This document shows positions 40,149-48,813 of a stretch of DNA of 64,000 bases, in pieces. The notes under the pieces are model-generated. The model worked only from the letters and a program-made list of their open reading frames with translations, did no database searches and was not told where the DNA came from. The stretch spans positions 41,740 to 105,739 of the forward strand of contig CBFHWU010000032.1 in the NCBI GenBank assembly GCA_965659665.1, written 5' to 3'. The stretch comes from CBFHWU01 sp965659665 (GTDB lineage Bacteria; Bacteroidota; Bacteroidia; Flavobacteriales; Flavobacteriaceae). Position 1 is the first letter of the stretch; each line of letters starts with the position of its first letter. Both the position numbers and the translations under genes were made by a program.

Positions 40149-40856
40149 ATGGGAAGAGCATTTGAATTTCGAAAAGCACGAAAAATGAAACGTTGGTCAG
40201 CGATGGCCAAAACATTTACGAGAATTGGAAAAGACATTGTAATGGCCGTAAATGAAGGAGGACCCTACCCAGAATCTAACTCAAGGTTACGAGCCGTAAT
40301 TCAAAATGCGAAGGCTGCTAATATGCCTAAAGATAATATTGAGAGAGCCATTAAACGTGCCTCAGACAAAAATACTGAAGACTACAAAGAAGTATTATTT
40401 GAAGGGTACGCCCCCTATGGTATTGCCGTATTGGTCGAAACCGCCACAGATAACAATAACCGAACAGTAGCCAATATCAGAAGTTATTTTAATAAGTGTA
40501 ATGGAAATCTAGGCACATCCGGATCTGTTGAGTTTATGTTTGATCATACTTGTAATTTTAGAATTCCAAATGATGGGATAGATCCTGAAGAAATCGAATT
40601 GGAACTGATAGATTTTGGAGTAGAGGAGGTTTTTGTCGATGATGATGGAATACTCCTCTACGCTCCTTTTGAAAATTTTGGAACCATTCAAAAAGAATTG
40701 GAACAACGTGAAATTGAAATTTTATCTTCTGGTTTTGAACGTATTCCAACCACCACTAAAAAGTTAACTGCTGAACAAGCTGATGAGGTAGAAAAATTAC
40801 TCGAAAAAATTGAAGAAGATGAAGATGTTCAAAATGTTTATCACACCATGGTTTAA
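40149..40856 (+). CDS. yebC: YebC/PmpR family protein
   Basis: 235 residues. The N-terminal MGRAFEFRKARKMKRWSAMA is the Bacteroidetes version of the YebC start. Other family blocks: NIERAIKRASDKNTEDYKEV, LVETATDNNNRTVANIRSYF and the acidic C-terminus. It is described both as a transcriptional regulator and, for the group, as a factor relieving ribosome stalling at proline runs. The stop overlaps the convergent kdsB stop by 4 bases. Confidence 0.92.
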   Translation: MGRAFEFRKARKMKRWSAMAKTFTRIGKDIVMAVNEGGPYPESNSRLRAVIQNAKAANMPKDNIERAIKRASDKNTEDYKEVLFEGYAPYGIAVLVETATDNNNRTVANIRSYFNKCNGNLGTSGSVEFMFDHTCNFRIPNDGIDPEEIELELIDFGVEEVFVDDDGILLYAPFENFGTIQKELEQREIEILSSGFERIPTTTKKLTAEQADEVEKLLEKIEEDEDVQNVYHTMV

Positions 40857-41581
40857 AGCATAAGTTGTTTTGCTCGCTCCAAATCCTCAGGAACATCTAT
40901 TCCAACTCCATCAAAATCAGTTTCTAGCATCTGAATGGTCTTTCCTATTTCTAAATATCGTATCGCTTCTATTTTTTCGGCATTTTCCAAAGGAGTAACA
41001 GGCTGATTATAGAAATCCATCAAAGCCTGTTTACGAAAAGCGTATACGCCAACATGTTTAAAGTATATTGAAGAGGTATCGTTTGTTCTTAAAAATGGAA
41101 TGGGTAAGCGCGAAAAGTATAAAGCCCTTTGTTGTTGATCGACAATCACTTTAACTATATTGGGACTTTCAATAACTTCCTTTTGAGTAATAGGAATCAT
41201 AAGCGATGCCAAATCCACTAGTTGATGCTTGTCTTTTTCGAATATGTGAATAAGTTGCCTCAAACTTTTTGGACAAATAAAGGGTTCATCAGCTTGAACA
41301 TTAATGATGATGTCAACATCCACGCTCGAAAAAGCTTCGGCTATACGATCACTACCACATTCATGCTCTTGTAGGCTTCGGATAACATTTCCACCAAAAT
41401 CTCTTGTTGCATTCTCAATTAAATCACTATCAGTTACCACATATACATCATCAAATAATGAGGATTGAAAAACAGCTTCATAAGTATGCTGTATTACAGG
41501 TTTACCATGCAAATCTGCTAATAATTTACCAGGGAATCGGGTGGCGTGATAGCGAGCGGGTAAAGCGGCAATAATTTTCAT
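40853..41581 (-). CDS. kdsB: CMP-KDO synthetase (3-deoxy-manno-octulosonate cytidylyltransferase)
   Basis: 242 residues. The nucleotide-binding N-terminus AALPARYHATRFPGKLLADL, the Mg-binding NVQADEPFI and the C-terminal IGIDVPEDLE-like segment (VGIDVPEDLERA) are diagnostic. It activates Kdo with CTP for lipid A inner-core assembly. It has its own strong promoter inside the end of the helicase gene (41586-41615), with the ATG only 4 bases after the -7 box. Confidence 0.95.
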   Translation of the reverse strand: MKIIAALPARYHATRFPGKLLADLHGKPVIQHTYEAVFQSSLFDDVYVVTDSDLIENATRDFGGNVIRSLQEHECGSDRIAEAFSSVDVDIIINVQADEPFICPKSLRQLIHIFEKDKHQLVDLASLMIPITQKEVIESPNIVKVIVDQQQRALYFSRLPIPFLRTNDTSSIYFKHVGVYAFRKQALMDFYNQPVTPLENAEKIEAIRYLEIGKTIQMLETDFDGVGIDVPEDLERAKQLML

Positions 41582-41585
41582 ATTA

Positions 41586-41615
41586 CAAATTTACGATAAA
41601 TCATAATTGTTCAAA
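41586..41615 (-). promoter_or_regulatory. Sigma-A promoter of kdsB
   Basis: On the minus strand TTTG (41615-41612), 18 bases, TAAATTTG (41593-41586), then TAAT and the ATG. This is one of the best consensus matches in the window. It overlaps the 3' end of the upstream helicase gene and predicts a leaderless kdsB mRNA. Confidence 0.7.
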
Positions 41616-43025
41616 CGCATCGTCCTTAAAACCAATTAAAAACAAACGTTCAGAAGCACGTGTAATAGCCGTATATAGCCATCGAAAATACGCAGGAGAA
41701 ACACCATCAGGCAAGTAAGGCATTTCGATAAATACACGTTTCCATTGACCGCCTTGAGATTTGTGACATGTTATCGTATAAGAAAACTTAACTTGTAGTG
41801 CATTAAAAAAAGAATTGTTTTTTACTTTTAAATACTGTTTATATTTGGGTAAATGAGCGTAATCTTTTCTCACCTCATTGTACAAGTTATTTCCTTGCTC
41901 ATAAGAAAGAGCGTGTTGATCTGAAGTTAAAGTATCAATTATTAAGAACGTCTCAAAAGGTTTTTCACTAGGATAATCCACTAATTGAACTTCAACTTCC
42001 GCGAATCGAAACCCATACAAACTTTTAAAAGCCTTTATTTGCAATACCTCAATAAGATCTCCATTGGCAATAAACCCAGGAACAGAACTAGGAGATAACC
42101 AAAAATAATTGTTTTTAACAACCATAAGCAAATCTCCAGCGGTTAGTTCATCTTCATTACCCAAAATATGTGAACGAATTTGTTTATTATAGGTATTTGT
42201 TCTTTTGTTGGATCGAACAATGATAGCGGTTTCTTGCCGACCAACTTCTCTGTACGCAGTTTCAATTGCATCTTGAATTTCATGACCATCGACCAGTCTG
42301 ATAATATCGGTAAATTCATGTAATGTAAATTGGAAAGGATCGGAATAATTAGCTTCTAGTTGATTGCGCACTTTGGTGGCATTATACAAAATACCAGAAT
42401 CCTGAGCTTGGCGAACTACCTGATTTAAGGTTACTTCGTGAACAATTTTTTGATGCTCTAATTCGATCACATTTGTGTTTAAAGCAGGGCTAAGATCATA
42501 CTTTATGGGTGGTAATTGAGCAGTATCTCCCACAAGTAACAACTTGCACTTATCGCCATCATTCACATATTGGATAAGATCATGCAAAAGCGATCCGTTT
42601 TCGAATAAACTTGATTGTTGAGACTCGTCAGAAATCATAGAGGCTTCATCTACAACAAAAAGGGTTTTTCGATATTTATTTTTTTGTAGCTTAAACCGAA
42701 CACCCCCTGATTTGTGCAAATGTGCAAAATAAATTCTTTTATGTATCGTAAATGCCTGATGATTTGCATAGGAAGCCATCACCTTAGCTGCTCTTCCAGT
42801 AGGAGCCATCAATACGGTTCTAAAACCAACTTTTTTAAGATGTTGTACCCATAGCCCAATTAAAGTGGTTTTGCCTGTGCCCGCAAACCCTTTAAGAACA
42901 AAAAGTTGATTAGAATCTTCAGCATGTATGAAATCTGAGAATTTCTTAATTGCCTTTTCTTGCGGTAAAGTTGGCGTAAAAGGGAAATGGGAAAGTAAAA
43001 AATCAACGAAAGTCGATGCGTTCAT
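41601..43025 (-). CDS. Dda/RecD-like SF1 DNA helicase
   Basis: 474 residues. Walker A is GFAGTGKTTL (46-55) and Walker B is LFVVDEASMIS. Helicase motifs continue to a UvrD_C_2-type C-terminus, with TITCHKSQGGQWKRVFIEM and YTAITRASERLFLIGF. It is too short for RecD with its N-terminal domain and is closer to T4 Dda-type 5'-3' helicases of Bacteroidetes. Probable role in replication or repair; the exact task is unknown. It lies upstream of kdsB. Confidence 0.85.
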   Translation of the reverse strand: MNASTFVDFLLSHFPFTPTLPQEKAIKKFSDFIHAEDSNQLFVLKGFAGTGKTTLIGLWVQHLKKVGFRTVLMAPTGRAAKVMASYANHQAFTIHKRIYFAHLHKSGGVRFKLQKNKYRKTLFVVDEASMISDESQQSSLFENGSLLHDLIQYVNDGDKCKLLLVGDTAQLPPIKYDLSPALNTNVIELEHQKIVHEVTLNQVVRQAQDSGILYNATKVRNQLEANYSDPFQFTLHEFTDIIRLVDGHEIQDAIETAYREVGRQETAIIVRSNKRTNTYNKQIRSHILGNEDELTAGDLLMVVKNNYFWLSPSSVPGFIANGDLIEVLQIKAFKSLYGFRFAEVEVQLVDYPSEKPFETFLIIDTLTSDQHALSYEQGNNLYNEVRKDYAHLPKYKQYLKVKNNSFFNALQVKFSYTITCHKSQGGQWKRVFIEMPYLPDGVSPAYFRWLYTAITRASERLFLIGFKDDAFEQL

Positions 43026-43091
43026 CTAAATAAATTATCCATAAAGGTACTAATGTTTTCTAAGTAGGCTTTTAGGATGTAAAAAAAATTG

Positions 43092-43099
43092 TAGTTTTG
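43092..43099 (+). promoter_or_regulatory. -7 element of the 43127 gene
   Basis: TAGTTTTG fits TAnnTTTG, 27 bases before the ATG at 43127. The -33 region is poor (TTT at 43071-43073). Confidence 0.4.
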
Positions 43100-43126
43100 T
43101 TAAAAGCAAATAATCAGAAATAAAAA

Positions 43127-43777
43127 ATGAAAAAAGCTATCCTTGCTCTACTTTGGATTTTAATCCTTTTTTTTGGATTTAAACTTTACAACTCCATTAA
43201 TGATCCAATCAAGTTTAACAACACCAAACAAGAACGCTATGCGGACGTCATCTCAAATTTGAAAGATATTGGAAATGCACAGATTGCCTACAAAAGTGTC
43301 GTTGGTGTTTATGCCAATGATTTTAAAAGTTTAGTAGAATTTATTGACACCGCCGAATACGTGTTGCTCGAAAAACGTGATTCAAGCTATTTAGAATATG
43401 ATCGTACCTACAGAATTGATATGCTTCGGGAGGTCGTGGTGATCGATACTTTAGGCTTTGCCTCTGTAAAAGATTCTTTATTCAAAAATTCTGACCGTTA
43501 CAAGACCATGATGAAAGTTCCTGTCAAAGGAGTGGATACTACTTTTGTGATTAAATCCGACATCTTAGATAAAAATGGATATAAAGCTCCTGTCTTTGAA
43601 GTAAAAGTAAATAAAGAGGTAGTTCTTCATGACCAAAATAAAGACTTACTGAAACAAGAGTTATCCGAGGTTTCTGTAGATGGTGTTAATGGACCTTTCA
43701 TCGTTTTGGGTTCTCTTACTGATGTAAGTACCAACGGAAATTGGCCAACCATTTATGATACACCAACAAAAAAATAA
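43127..43777 (+). CDS. Membrane-anchored protein of unknown function, pseudopilin-like start
   Basis: 216 residues. One N-terminal hydrophobic helix (3-22), then DVISNLKDIGNAQIAYKSVV (about 40-59), which resembles the conserved helix after the anchor in pseudopilins. There is no prepilin-peptidase Gly-Phe site before it, so a true pilin is unlikely. The rest is a beta-rich periplasmic domain. The gene overlaps the DUF3822 gene by 23 bases, and the trio with DUF3822 and rsmD is, as I recall, conserved in Flavobacteriaceae. Function unknown. Confidence 0.65.
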   Translation: MKKAILALLWILILFFGFKLYNSINDPIKFNNTKQERYADVISNLKDIGNAQIAYKSVVGVYANDFKSLVEFIDTAEYVLLEKRDSSYLEYDRTYRIDMLREVVVIDTLGFASVKDSLFKNSDRYKTMMKVPVKGVDTTFVIKSDILDKNGYKAPVFEVKVNKEVVLHDQNKDLLKQELSEVSVDGVNGPFIVLGSLTDVSTNGNWPTIYDTPTKK

Positions 43778-44591
43778 CCCTATAAAACCTCTTGAGGACC
43801 TGTCCATCCAAATTAGTTTGGATGGACTTTCTTTTTTAAGATATCGTTCCAATACGCTCGATGTAATTTCATTAGAGTATTTTAATTTTGACCATACCTC
43901 AAAGGTTGAAAAACTTCATTTAGCATGTAAAAAATATTTTAGTCGATTTAGTTTAACCCCTAAAATGTTTAATAATATTCAGCTATCAACCAATAACGAC
44001 TTATCTTCTTTTATCCCGGCTTCACTATTCGATGAGGAAGATTACGTTAGTTACCTCAATAAAAATATTCATCTTGAAAACAACGATTTTATAACTCATG
44101 ATGAACTCAAAGAGTTCGATTTAGTCAATGTTTTTGTTCCTTATGTGAATGTGAACAACTATCTATTAGATACTTTTGGTTCTTTTATATACCTTCATAT
44201 ATCAACTGTTCTTGTACATGCTTTTTTTCAATTCTGTCAAGACAAACAAGACACTCAATGGCTCGTACATATTCAAAAAAATAGTATTCAAGTTGTAGTG
44301 GTGTGTAATCATAAACTCAGGTTTTATAATAGTTTTCCCTATGAAAAATCGGAGGATATGCTTTATTATATTCTTTTGGCCGCTAAAAACTGTAATATTA
44401 ATCCAAATGAGCGCCCGATATATCTAGCAGGAGATATTTTGGAAGGAGATGCAAACTACCAATTATTATATACTTATATCCGAAGTTTAAATTTTCTGAC
44501 TCCAATAACGCCATTGAAATTTAACGACGATCAAATATCAAATACTCATCGTTTTTATTCTTTAATAAGCCTACAACAATGCGTATCATAG
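43755..44591 (+). CDS. DUF3822 family protein
   Basis: 278 residues, no signal peptide, two similar halves of mixed alpha/beta. Features typical of DUF3822 are the opening DLSIQISLDGLSFLRYRS and the segment FVPYVNVNNYLLDTFGSF near the middle. The repeats suggest an actin-like/ASKHA-type fold, but that is inference. It overlaps the preceding gene by 23 bases and rsmD by 13, so all three are translationally coupled. Confidence 0.8.
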   Translation: MIHQQKNNPIKPLEDLSIQISLDGLSFLRYRSNTLDVISLEYFNFDHTSKVEKLHLACKKYFSRFSLTPKMFNNIQLSTNNDLSSFIPASLFDEEDYVSYLNKNIHLENNDFITHDELKEFDLVNVFVPYVNVNNYLLDTFGSFIYLHISTVLVHAFFQFCQDKQDTQWLVHIQKNSIQVVVVCNHKLRFYNSFPYEKSEDMLYYILLAAKNCNINPNERPIYLAGDILEGDANYQLLYTYIRSLNFLTPITPLKFNDDQISNTHRFYSLISLQQCVS

Positions 44592-45112
44592 CGGGTCTTC
44601 ATCGGGGAAGAAAAATTCTTCCTCCAAAAAAACTTCCCGTTCGTCCTACTACAGATAGAGCTAAAGAAGCACTTTTTAGTATTCTTAATCATCAATTTGA
44701 TTTTGAAAATATCGAAGTGTTGGACTTATACAGCGGAACAGGAAGCATAAGTTACGAATTCATATCTCGAGGGGTAAAGCGAGTAAATTCTGTAGATAAT
44801 CATTCGTTATGTACTACTTTCATCCAAAAAACTTCTGACCATTTAAAATTAAACCTCAATGTTATACGTGCTGAGGTGCTTGCTTTTTTAAAAAAAACAA
44901 CTATCGTTTCAGATATTATTTTTGCAGATCCCCCTTATGCACAAGAACTCGTCTATTTTCATGAGCTAATCAAAATTGTTTTTGAACAACAACTCCTGCA
45001 AAATGATGGTGTACTTATTATTGAACATGCCGCTCAGTTGAGTTTTAAAGAGCACCCTCAGTATGTTGAAAATCGAATTTATGGAGGGTGTGTATTTAGT
45101 TTTTTTAGTTAA
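44579..45112 (+). CDS. rsmD: 16S rRNA (guanine966-N2)-methyltransferase RsmD
   Basis: 177 residues. The start MRIIAGLHRGRKILPPKKLP, the SAM motif LDLYSGTGSISYEFISRG (about 50-67) and the catalytic FADPPYA fit the RsmD family. It methylates G966 of 16S rRNA. It overlaps DUF3822 by 13 bases and the convergent rhomboid stop by 4 bases. Confidence 0.92.
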   Translation: MRIIAGLHRGRKILPPKKLPVRPTTDRAKEALFSILNHQFDFENIEVLDLYSGTGSISYEFISRGVKRVNSVDNHSLCTTFIQKTSDHLKLNLNVIRAEVLAFLKKTTIVSDIIFADPPYAQELVYFHELIKIVFEQQLLQNDGVLIIEHAAQLSFKEHPQYVENRIYGGCVFSFFS

Positions 45113-45984
45113 GAATCTTTTCCTGCCTGAAACAAAAAATCTTTTTCCTCCTTTGTCAAACTCTCATATCCTGACTTACTGATTTTATCGAGAATTGAAT
45201 CTATTTTTTCCTGCTGACTCTTTGTTTTGGGACGCTTATTGTATGGCTTTTTAGTTCTGTAAGCTGTTTTAATTTTGGGTTTACTTGTAAAAAAACCTTT
45301 TAACCAATCTATCATTTTAGAAAACCACTGACCCACATCGTTTCCTTTACTGTACTGATGCTGATATACATATCCCCACAATGCCCCACCCAAGTGAGCT
45401 AAGTGTCCACCAGCATTTCCTGTTGGGATTTGAATGACATCTAAAATCACAAAAAACAACCCAATATAAAGAAGTTTAACATTGAACAACACCAATCTTA
45501 CTTCATTATTGGGCATATAAGAACAAATAAAAATTAGAACAGCCATTACTCCTGCCGAGGAACCAATCAGATAGGAATTTTGCCCTAAAAAAGCAGGGAA
45601 AATATTATAACTCAATAAATACAATACACCACCCGTTATGATACCAATAAAAAAAGTATTGATAAAAACTTGTTGAGCAAACAAGTTTAATAGCATTCGA
45701 CCCGAAAAGTAAAGCAAAAGCATATTCCAAAAAATATGACTTAAATTACTGTGTAAAAAACCATATGTTAAAAGTGACCATGGTCGAAATAGCAATAAGT
45801 CAAAACGATGAGATAGTGTTAACCATTCAAAGAAAAAATCAAAGGGGATATTAAATAAAAATAAGATACTTTTTACAATGAAGGGAAGCACAAAAGCAAT
45901 GACTATCACCAATATAAGGCGCTCCAAAAAAGAAAGCTGTGCTAAACGATATCGCAATTGATTTGGTAATTTCATAAGTCCCAT
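45109..45984 (-). CDS. Rhomboid-family intramembrane serine protease with C-terminal extension
   Basis: 291 residues with about six membrane helices. Catalytic pair: Ser143 in GSSAGVMAVL and His197 in HLAHLGGALWGY. After the last helix is a basic tail and a short C-terminal helical segment (SILDKISKSGYESLTKEEKDF), as in Bacteroidetes rhomboids with a DUF6576-type end. It cleaves transmembrane substrates, which are unknown. Last gene of the mutL operon, overlapping the upstream rhomboid by 13 bases. Confidence 0.86.
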   Translation of the reverse strand: MGLMKLPNQLRYRLAQLSFLERLILVIVIAFVLPFIVKSILFLFNIPFDFFFEWLTLSHRFDLLLFRPWSLLTYGFLHSNLSHIFWNMLLLYFSGRMLLNLFAQQVFINTFFIGIITGGVLYLLSYNIFPAFLGQNSYLIGSSAGVMAVLIFICSYMPNNEVRLVLFNVKLLYIGLFFVILDVIQIPTGNAGGHLAHLGGALWGYVYQHQYSKGNDVGQWFSKMIDWLKGFFTSKPKIKTAYRTKKPYNKRPKTKSQQEKIDSILDKISKSGYESLTKEEKDFLFQAGKDS

Positions 45985-46658
45985 CGATTTTTATTAAACT
46001 GATTTTTCTTCCAATACCACATGAGTAGGAAACCTGTAATAGCCCCACCCAAATGAGCGAAATGAGCAATAGGCCCCATCGAATAGGAAGAAAAACCAAA
46101 AAACAAGTCACTGACAAGAAGTAAAGGAACAAAGAATTTTGCTTTGATAGGAATGGGTAAAAAGATCATCATCAATTCGGCGTTGGGGTACATAAAAGCA
46201 AAAGCTACCAATACCCCATACAATGCTCCTGAAGCTCCAACCATAGTGACGTTAAAAAGAGTTTGATTGGAGGCCAAATATTCATATATCGCATCAATAC
46301 TGTACCCCTCTAAAATCAATGAATCTACCGCTTGTTGGATTTGTAAGTGGTAAATTAGAAGTTGAAGTCCCGCTGCTCCCAACCCCGTGACAAAATAAAA
46401 AATTAGAAATTTATTGGTTCCCCAAAGTTGAGCTAATGGAGAGCCAAACATCCATAATCCCAGCATATTAAATAAAATATGATACATACTACCATGCATA
46501 AACAAATGAGTGATCAATTGCCACGCTGCAAACATGGGGTTTTTAGGATAATGAAGCGCTAAAAGGTCATAGGCAATACTTCCAGCAATTTGAGCTCCAA
46601 TAAAAAACAACACGTTTACAATGATGAGTTGTTTTACAACTTCAGGAATTGATCTCAT
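45972..46658 (-). CDS. Rhomboid-family intramembrane serine protease
   Basis: 228 residues, six helices. Catalytic Ser143 in VGASGALYGV and His202 in FAHLGGAITGF; the N-terminal HxxxN region is HGSMYHILFNMLGLWMFG. It is clearly paralogous to the next gene in fold but not in detail. The start overlaps the mutL stop by 4 bases. Confidence 0.88.
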   Translation of the reverse strand: MRSIPEVVKQLIIVNVLFFIGAQIAGSIAYDLLALHYPKNPMFAAWQLITHLFMHGSMYHILFNMLGLWMFGSPLAQLWGTNKFLIFYFVTGLGAAGLQLLIYHLQIQQAVDSLILEGYSIDAIYEYLASNQTLFNVTMVGASGALYGVLVAFAFMYPNAELMMIFLPIPIKAKFFVPLLLVSDLFFGFSSYSMGPIAHFAHLGGAITGFLLMWYWKKNQFNKNRWDL

Positions 46659-48448
46659 AAATTAAATTTTTGTTCAAAATCATTTGGTGATAAGGTTACA
46701 AAAATAGGCTTTCCAGACGGGCTTCTGTCAGGTTGAGTACAAGAAAATAAACTACTAATTAAACCGAGCTGTGACGCATGATCTAAATTTGTACCCGAAG
46801 TGATTGCCGTCGCTTCGGCCAATTGACGCGCTAAGTATTCATGTAAGAAATCTTTGGATTGGGCTCCCTGATGTTCGCTAGTTTCCAACAAAGTTTCAAT
46901 AAACGTCTCAACACGATCCTGATGTAAGTCTGGATGAACATTAGTGATGTGGACCGAATCTTCTGTCCACTTTTCGAAACCAAAACCAAAACTTTTTAAT
47001 ATCGCTTGTAATTCCTTTAACTGAACAATGACAGCTGGTATAGCTTGGTAGTTAATAGGAAACAATAAACTTTGGGATAGTATACTTTTTCCGTTTCCAT
47101 GTTGTATAAACTGTTCAAAAAGGATACGCTCATGAGCACGATTTTGATGCATGACTAATAACCCTGAGCGTAACGAACTTACTATATATTTTCGCTGTAA
47201 TTGAAAGCAAATAGCGGGGGCGTCTTCTTTGATTATTGGCATAGTCTCTTCAGTGGGCTCATTCGATTGAAGACCTTCATAAAGCTTCTGCCAATCATTT
47301 GATGATCCTAACGAATTTGCGGGGGATGCATCTCGAAATGGATTAAAATTTTGATCTACTTGTACTCGAGGAGTACTAGGGGTATTATTGTTAAGTTGTT
47401 CAACCGTTGGATCTAATTGTGGATTACGATTAAAATCTAAAATCGGCGCCACATTAAATTGTCCTAAGCTGTGCTTTATTGTTGACCGTAAAATAGCATA
47501 CAACGTGTGGTCATCCTCAAACTTAATTTCTGTTTTTGTAGGATGAATATTGATATCTATTTGATCAGGCGAAATATGAAGAAAAAGAAAATATCCCGGC
47601 TGGTGGCCACTAACTAATAAACCCTCAAAAGCGGCCATAACAGCATGGTGAAGATAAGGGCATTTAACGAATCGGTTGTTGACAAAGAAAAACTGCTGTT
47701 GTCTTGATTTTTTTGAAAACTCTGGTTTTAAAATAAATCCATCGATTTGAATCAGCTCTGTATGTTCTTGAACTGGAACAAGTTTTTCATTTGTTTTTTT
47801 TCCAAAGACTTGAACTATTCTTTGCCGTTTGTTTGTTGGGCTAAGCTGAAAAAGAATATTTTCATTGTGATAGAGACTAAATGCAATGTTACAATGAGTA
47901 AGAGCCACACGATGAAACTCATCTATAATGTGACGGAATTCAACGGAATTTGATTTTAAAAAATTTCGCCTGGCAGGTATGTTGAAAAATAAATTTTTAA
48001 CTGAAATGGTAGTTCCAACTGGTGCTGCTTTTGGTTGTTGATTAATAATAGCCGAACCTTCAATTTGTATGAAGGTGCCAAGTTCATCCACTTTACGTCG
48101 TGTAGTTAAATTCACTTGGGCAATGGCAGCTATACTCGCTAAAGCTTCTCCGCGAAACCCTTTTGTGGTAAGTTTAAACAAATCTGAAGCTTCTTTTATT
48201 TTTGAGGTGGCATGGCGTTCAAAGCTCAATCGAGTATCGGTTTCGCTCATCCCTACTCCATTGTCAATTACTTGAATTAATGTTTTACCTGCATCTTTAA
48301 CCACAAGCTTGATTGAATTCGATTGAGCATCAATAGCATTTTCAAGTAATTCTTTAACTACTGATGCTGGACGCTGAACTACCTCCCCTGCAGCTATTTG
48401 ATTGGCTACATGATCAGGTAATAATTGAATTACATCTCGCATAATCAA
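46655..48448 (-). CDS. mutL: DNA mismatch repair protein MutL
   Basis: 597 residues. The N-terminal GHKL ATPase has IAAGEVVQRPASVVKELLEN, DNGVGM and TKGFRGEALASIAAIAQV. A linker lies at about 330-400 and a C-terminal dimerisation domain follows. The region where endonuclease-type MutL has DQHA(X)2E(X)4E reads VMHQNRAHERILFE (about 430-443). The leading Asp and first His are replaced by His and Asn, so nuclease activity may be absent. It binds MutS-DNA complexes and directs repair. Both neighbours overlap by 4 bases. Confidence 0.94.
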   Translation of the reverse strand: MIMRDVIQLLPDHVANQIAAGEVVQRPASVVKELLENAIDAQSNSIKLVVKDAGKTLIQVIDNGVGMSETDTRLSFERHATSKIKEASDLFKLTTKGFRGEALASIAAIAQVNLTTRRKVDELGTFIQIEGSAIINQQPKAAPVGTTISVKNLFFNIPARRNFLKSNSVEFRHIIDEFHRVALTHCNIAFSLYHNENILFQLSPTNKRQRIVQVFGKKTNEKLVPVQEHTELIQIDGFILKPEFSKKSRQQQFFFVNNRFVKCPYLHHAVMAAFEGLLVSGHQPGYFLFLHISPDQIDINIHPTKTEIKFEDDHTLYAILRSTIKHSLGQFNVAPILDFNRNPQLDPTVEQLNNNTPSTPRVQVDQNFNPFRDASPANSLGSSNDWQKLYEGLQSNEPTEETMPIIKEDAPAICFQLQRKYIVSSLRSGLLVMHQNRAHERILFEQFIQHGNGKSILSQSLLFPINYQAIPAVIVQLKELQAILKSFGFGFEKWTEDSVHITNVHPDLHQDRVETFIETLLETSEHQGAQSKDFLHEYLARQLAEATAITSGTNLDHASQLGLISSLFSCTQPDRSPSGKPIFVTLSPNDFEQKFNL

Positions 48449-48732
48449 CTAATAAACAAAGATATATCAAAGTCTAACACGAATAAACTTAGTAAAACCA
48501 ATATCCCTATGATCAAAAATAAACGAATAGAAAATGAACGATTTCCACGATGACGACTTCCTTGACGAGCTTCTTTCCAATGTGCTCCAAAATCAGTTGA
48601 ATTGGGCGTTTCCCGATATTTAGAAAATACAGAATCAAAAGCATATGGATTTCCAGTATTTTTACCTTTAAAATAACGAGGAGTGTAATTAAATCGTTTG
48701 TTTTGTTTTTGTTTGAATAGTTGTGTGCGCAC
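48445..48732 (-). CDS. Small C-terminally anchored membrane protein before mutL (95 aa)
   Basis: Residues 1-65 are hydrophilic and basic (RTQLFKQKQNKRFNYTPRYF). Residues 70-94 form one transmembrane helix (LFLIIGILVLLSLFVLDF), so the protein is tail-anchored. I think its relatives sit before mutL in other Flavobacteriaceae and have been mislabelled as riboflavin synthase subunits; I see no such motif. Function unknown. It overlaps mutL by 4 bases. Confidence 0.7.
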   Translation of the reverse strand: MRTQLFKQKQNKRFNYTPRYFKGKNTGNPYAFDSVFSKYRETPNSTDFGAHWKEARQGSRHRGNRSFSIRLFLIIGILVLLSLFVLDFDISLFIS

Positions 48733-48751
48733 GGCTAAGATATTGTATGAC

Positions 48752-48759
48752 CAAAATTA
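48752..48759 (-). promoter_or_regulatory. -7 element of the mutL operon
   Basis: The minus strand reads TAATTTTG, 19 bases before the ATG at 48732; no clear -33. It would drive the small membrane protein, mutL and both rhomboid genes. Confidence 0.45.
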
Positions 48760-48813
48760 CAAAAATTTGACATTAGTTTTTAAGCTAAGCCACATTACGT
48801 ATATTCGCTGATT

